The notes below the pieces were generated by a model. That model was not told the DNA's origin. It ran no database searches and worked only from the letters and a program-made list of their open reading frames with translations. Source: an uncultured Bacilli bacterium (GTDB taxonomy: Bacteria; Bacillota_I; Bacilli_A; RF39; UBA660). From it: a DNA stretch of 5,730 nt. The stretch covers positions 1 through 5,730 of the forward strand of contig CAKOMU010000055.1 in assembly GCA_934096755.1 (NCBI GenBank), in the 5' to 3' direction. This document shows positions 4,772-5,730 of this stretch, piece after piece. How positions within the stretch are numbered: the first letter of the stretch is position 1; each line of letters begins with the position of its first letter. Both the position numbers and the translations under genes were made by a program.

Positions 4772-5730
4772 TGGAAGAAAAGGATAATAATTCTAAAAAA
4801 ATAATTAATTATTTAATTATATTTTTTGTAGGTTGCTTGGTGATGTACGCGGTAGTGTATTTTTTGCCCACTAGTATTACAGAAAATATTACGAAAGTAG
4901 AAAAAGATGTGACTGTGACTGATACTGGTATTGCGGATGCAGTAGAAAAAGTATATGATTCAGTAGTAGTAGTTTCAACATATAAAGATACAGCTTATAC
5001 AGCATCTGGGACTGGTTTTGTGTATAAGAAAGATAATAATACTTATTATATTTTAACGAATCATCATGTAATTGATGGTGGAAATAAAGTAACAGTTACT
5101 TTTACTGATGGCAAAGTATTAGAAACTAAAGTAGTTGGATCTGATCAATATGCAGATATAGCTGTTTTATCTTTGGAAAGTACAGATGATATTAAAGTAG
5201 CTGAACTTGGTAAAAGCGAAGATACACGTGTAGGTGATACAGCATTTGCAGTAGGTGCTCCGCTTGATAGTGCTTATTCTTGGACTGTTACGAGAGGAAT
5301 TGTTTCAGGAAAGGATCGTATGGTAGAAGTTTCTTTAGATAGTTCTAGTCAAAATGATTATGTTATGAAAGTTTTACAAACTGATGCAGCGATTAATTCT
5401 GGTAATAGTGGTGGACCTTTGTGTAATTCTAATGGGGAAGTTATTGGTATTACATCATTAAAATTAGTAAGTAGTGGAGTTGAAGGAATGGGCTTTGCTA
5501 TTCCAATTGAAAATGCTTTAACTAAAGCAGAACAAATTATTAATGGTGAATCAACAGAATATCCTTACATAGGTATTGGCATGTTAGATTTGACGAAAGC
5601 ATATTATTCATATCAATATTATGATTTAATTAAGGAATCTAATTTAACAAGTGGTGTAATTGTTGCTAGTGTGGAAAAGAAATCTCCAGCAAGTGAAGCC
5701 GGATTTAAAGAAAAGGATATTATTGTGAGC
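4768..5730 (+). CDS. HtrA/DegP-type membrane-anchored serine protease with PDZ domain (3' truncated)
   Basis: This is an S1C-family protease that degrades or handles misfolded proteins on the outer face of the cytoplasmic membrane. The visible 321 residues show a short cytoplasmic N-terminus with KK (10-11), one membrane helix at about 12-33, a linker of about 20 residues, and the trypsin-like domain from about 55 to 265. The triad is complete: His100 (TNHHVI), Asp130 (ADIAVL) and Ser214 in NSGNSGGP. GMGFAIP marks the end of the protease domain. A PDZ domain begins near 272 and is cut by the window edge after KEKDIIVS; GVIVASVEKKSPASEAG is its typical early segment. HtrA proteins of Gram-positive bacteria usually run to about 400 residues, so roughly 60-90 are missing. 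Its start overlaps the Abi_2 stop by 4 nt (ATGA), so the two are co-transcribed and likely translationally coupled. In many Bacillota an htrA gene precedes rlmH, which could follow here. Confidence 0.93.
   Translation, partial: MMEEKDNNSKKIINYLIIFFVGCLVMYAVVYFLPTSITENITKVEKDVTVTDTGIADAVEKVYDSVVVVSTYKDTAYTASGTGFVYKKDNNTYYILTNHHVIDGGNKVTVTFTDGKVLETKVVGSDQYADIAVLSLESTDDIKVAELGKSEDTRVGDTAFAVGAPLDSAYSWTVTRGIVSGKDRMVEVSLDSSSQNDYVMKVLQTDAAINSGNSGGPLCNSNGEVIGITSLKLVSSGVEGMGFAIPIENALTKAEQIINGESTEYPYIGIGMLDLTKAYYSYQYYDLIKESNLTSGVIVASVEKKSPASEAGFKEKDIIVS

Noticed and set aside
1..5730. Insertion sequence, integrase, attachment site, tRNA or rRNA
   Set aside because: No transposase or integrase motifs, terminal inverted repeats, target duplications or tRNA-like folds were seen on either strand.

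Overview
The window comes from a low-GC bacterium, by eye well under one third GC, with strongly A/T-ending codons. It has Gram-positive-type signals: consensus TATAAT boxes (two of them extended TGn-TATAAT), Shine-Dalgarno sites and stem-plus-U-tract terminators. Two genes end in TGA and tryptophan is written TGG, so the code is standard and not the UGA=Trp code of mycoplasmas. A peptidoglycan amidase implies a cell wall. This suits a wall-bearing, AT-rich Bacillota or RF39-like lineage. The taxonomic placement is inference; no rRNA or other marker gene is present. All genes lie on the + strand.

Layout: (1) Positions 1-87 are the last 28 codons of a membrane protein that looks like the C-terminus of an MMPL/RND-type transporter. 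Its stop codon lies inside a long A/T-rich terminator hairpin. (2) Positions 162-3034 form a self-contained transcription unit: a near-ideal sigma-A promoter, a 713-residue protein with a C-terminal membrane anchor (229-2370), a 199-residue helical protein 13 nt downstream (2384-2983), and a rho-independent terminator. I recognise neither protein; this is the most obscure part of the window. (3) Positions 3047-3733 encode a secreted or membrane-tethered Amidase_3 enzyme most like CwlD. A TATAAT box sits directly in front of the preceding terminator. (4) Positions 3807-5730 start with an extended -10 promoter and hold an Abi_2 (AbiD/AbiF-type) HEPN protein with an intact R-x4-H motif. Its stop codon overlaps by 4 nt the start of a membrane-anchored HtrA-type serine protease with a complete His-Asp-Ser triad. 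The window ends early in that protease's PDZ domain.

The amidase and HtrA protease are envelope genes of housekeeping type. The Abi_2 gene is of the phage-defence or toxin class and is translationally coupled to the protease, an unexpected pairing. The two-gene unit of unknown function and the HEPN gene with its repeat-bearing leader are the two places where something undescribed could lie. The sequence alone does not prove a new system in either.
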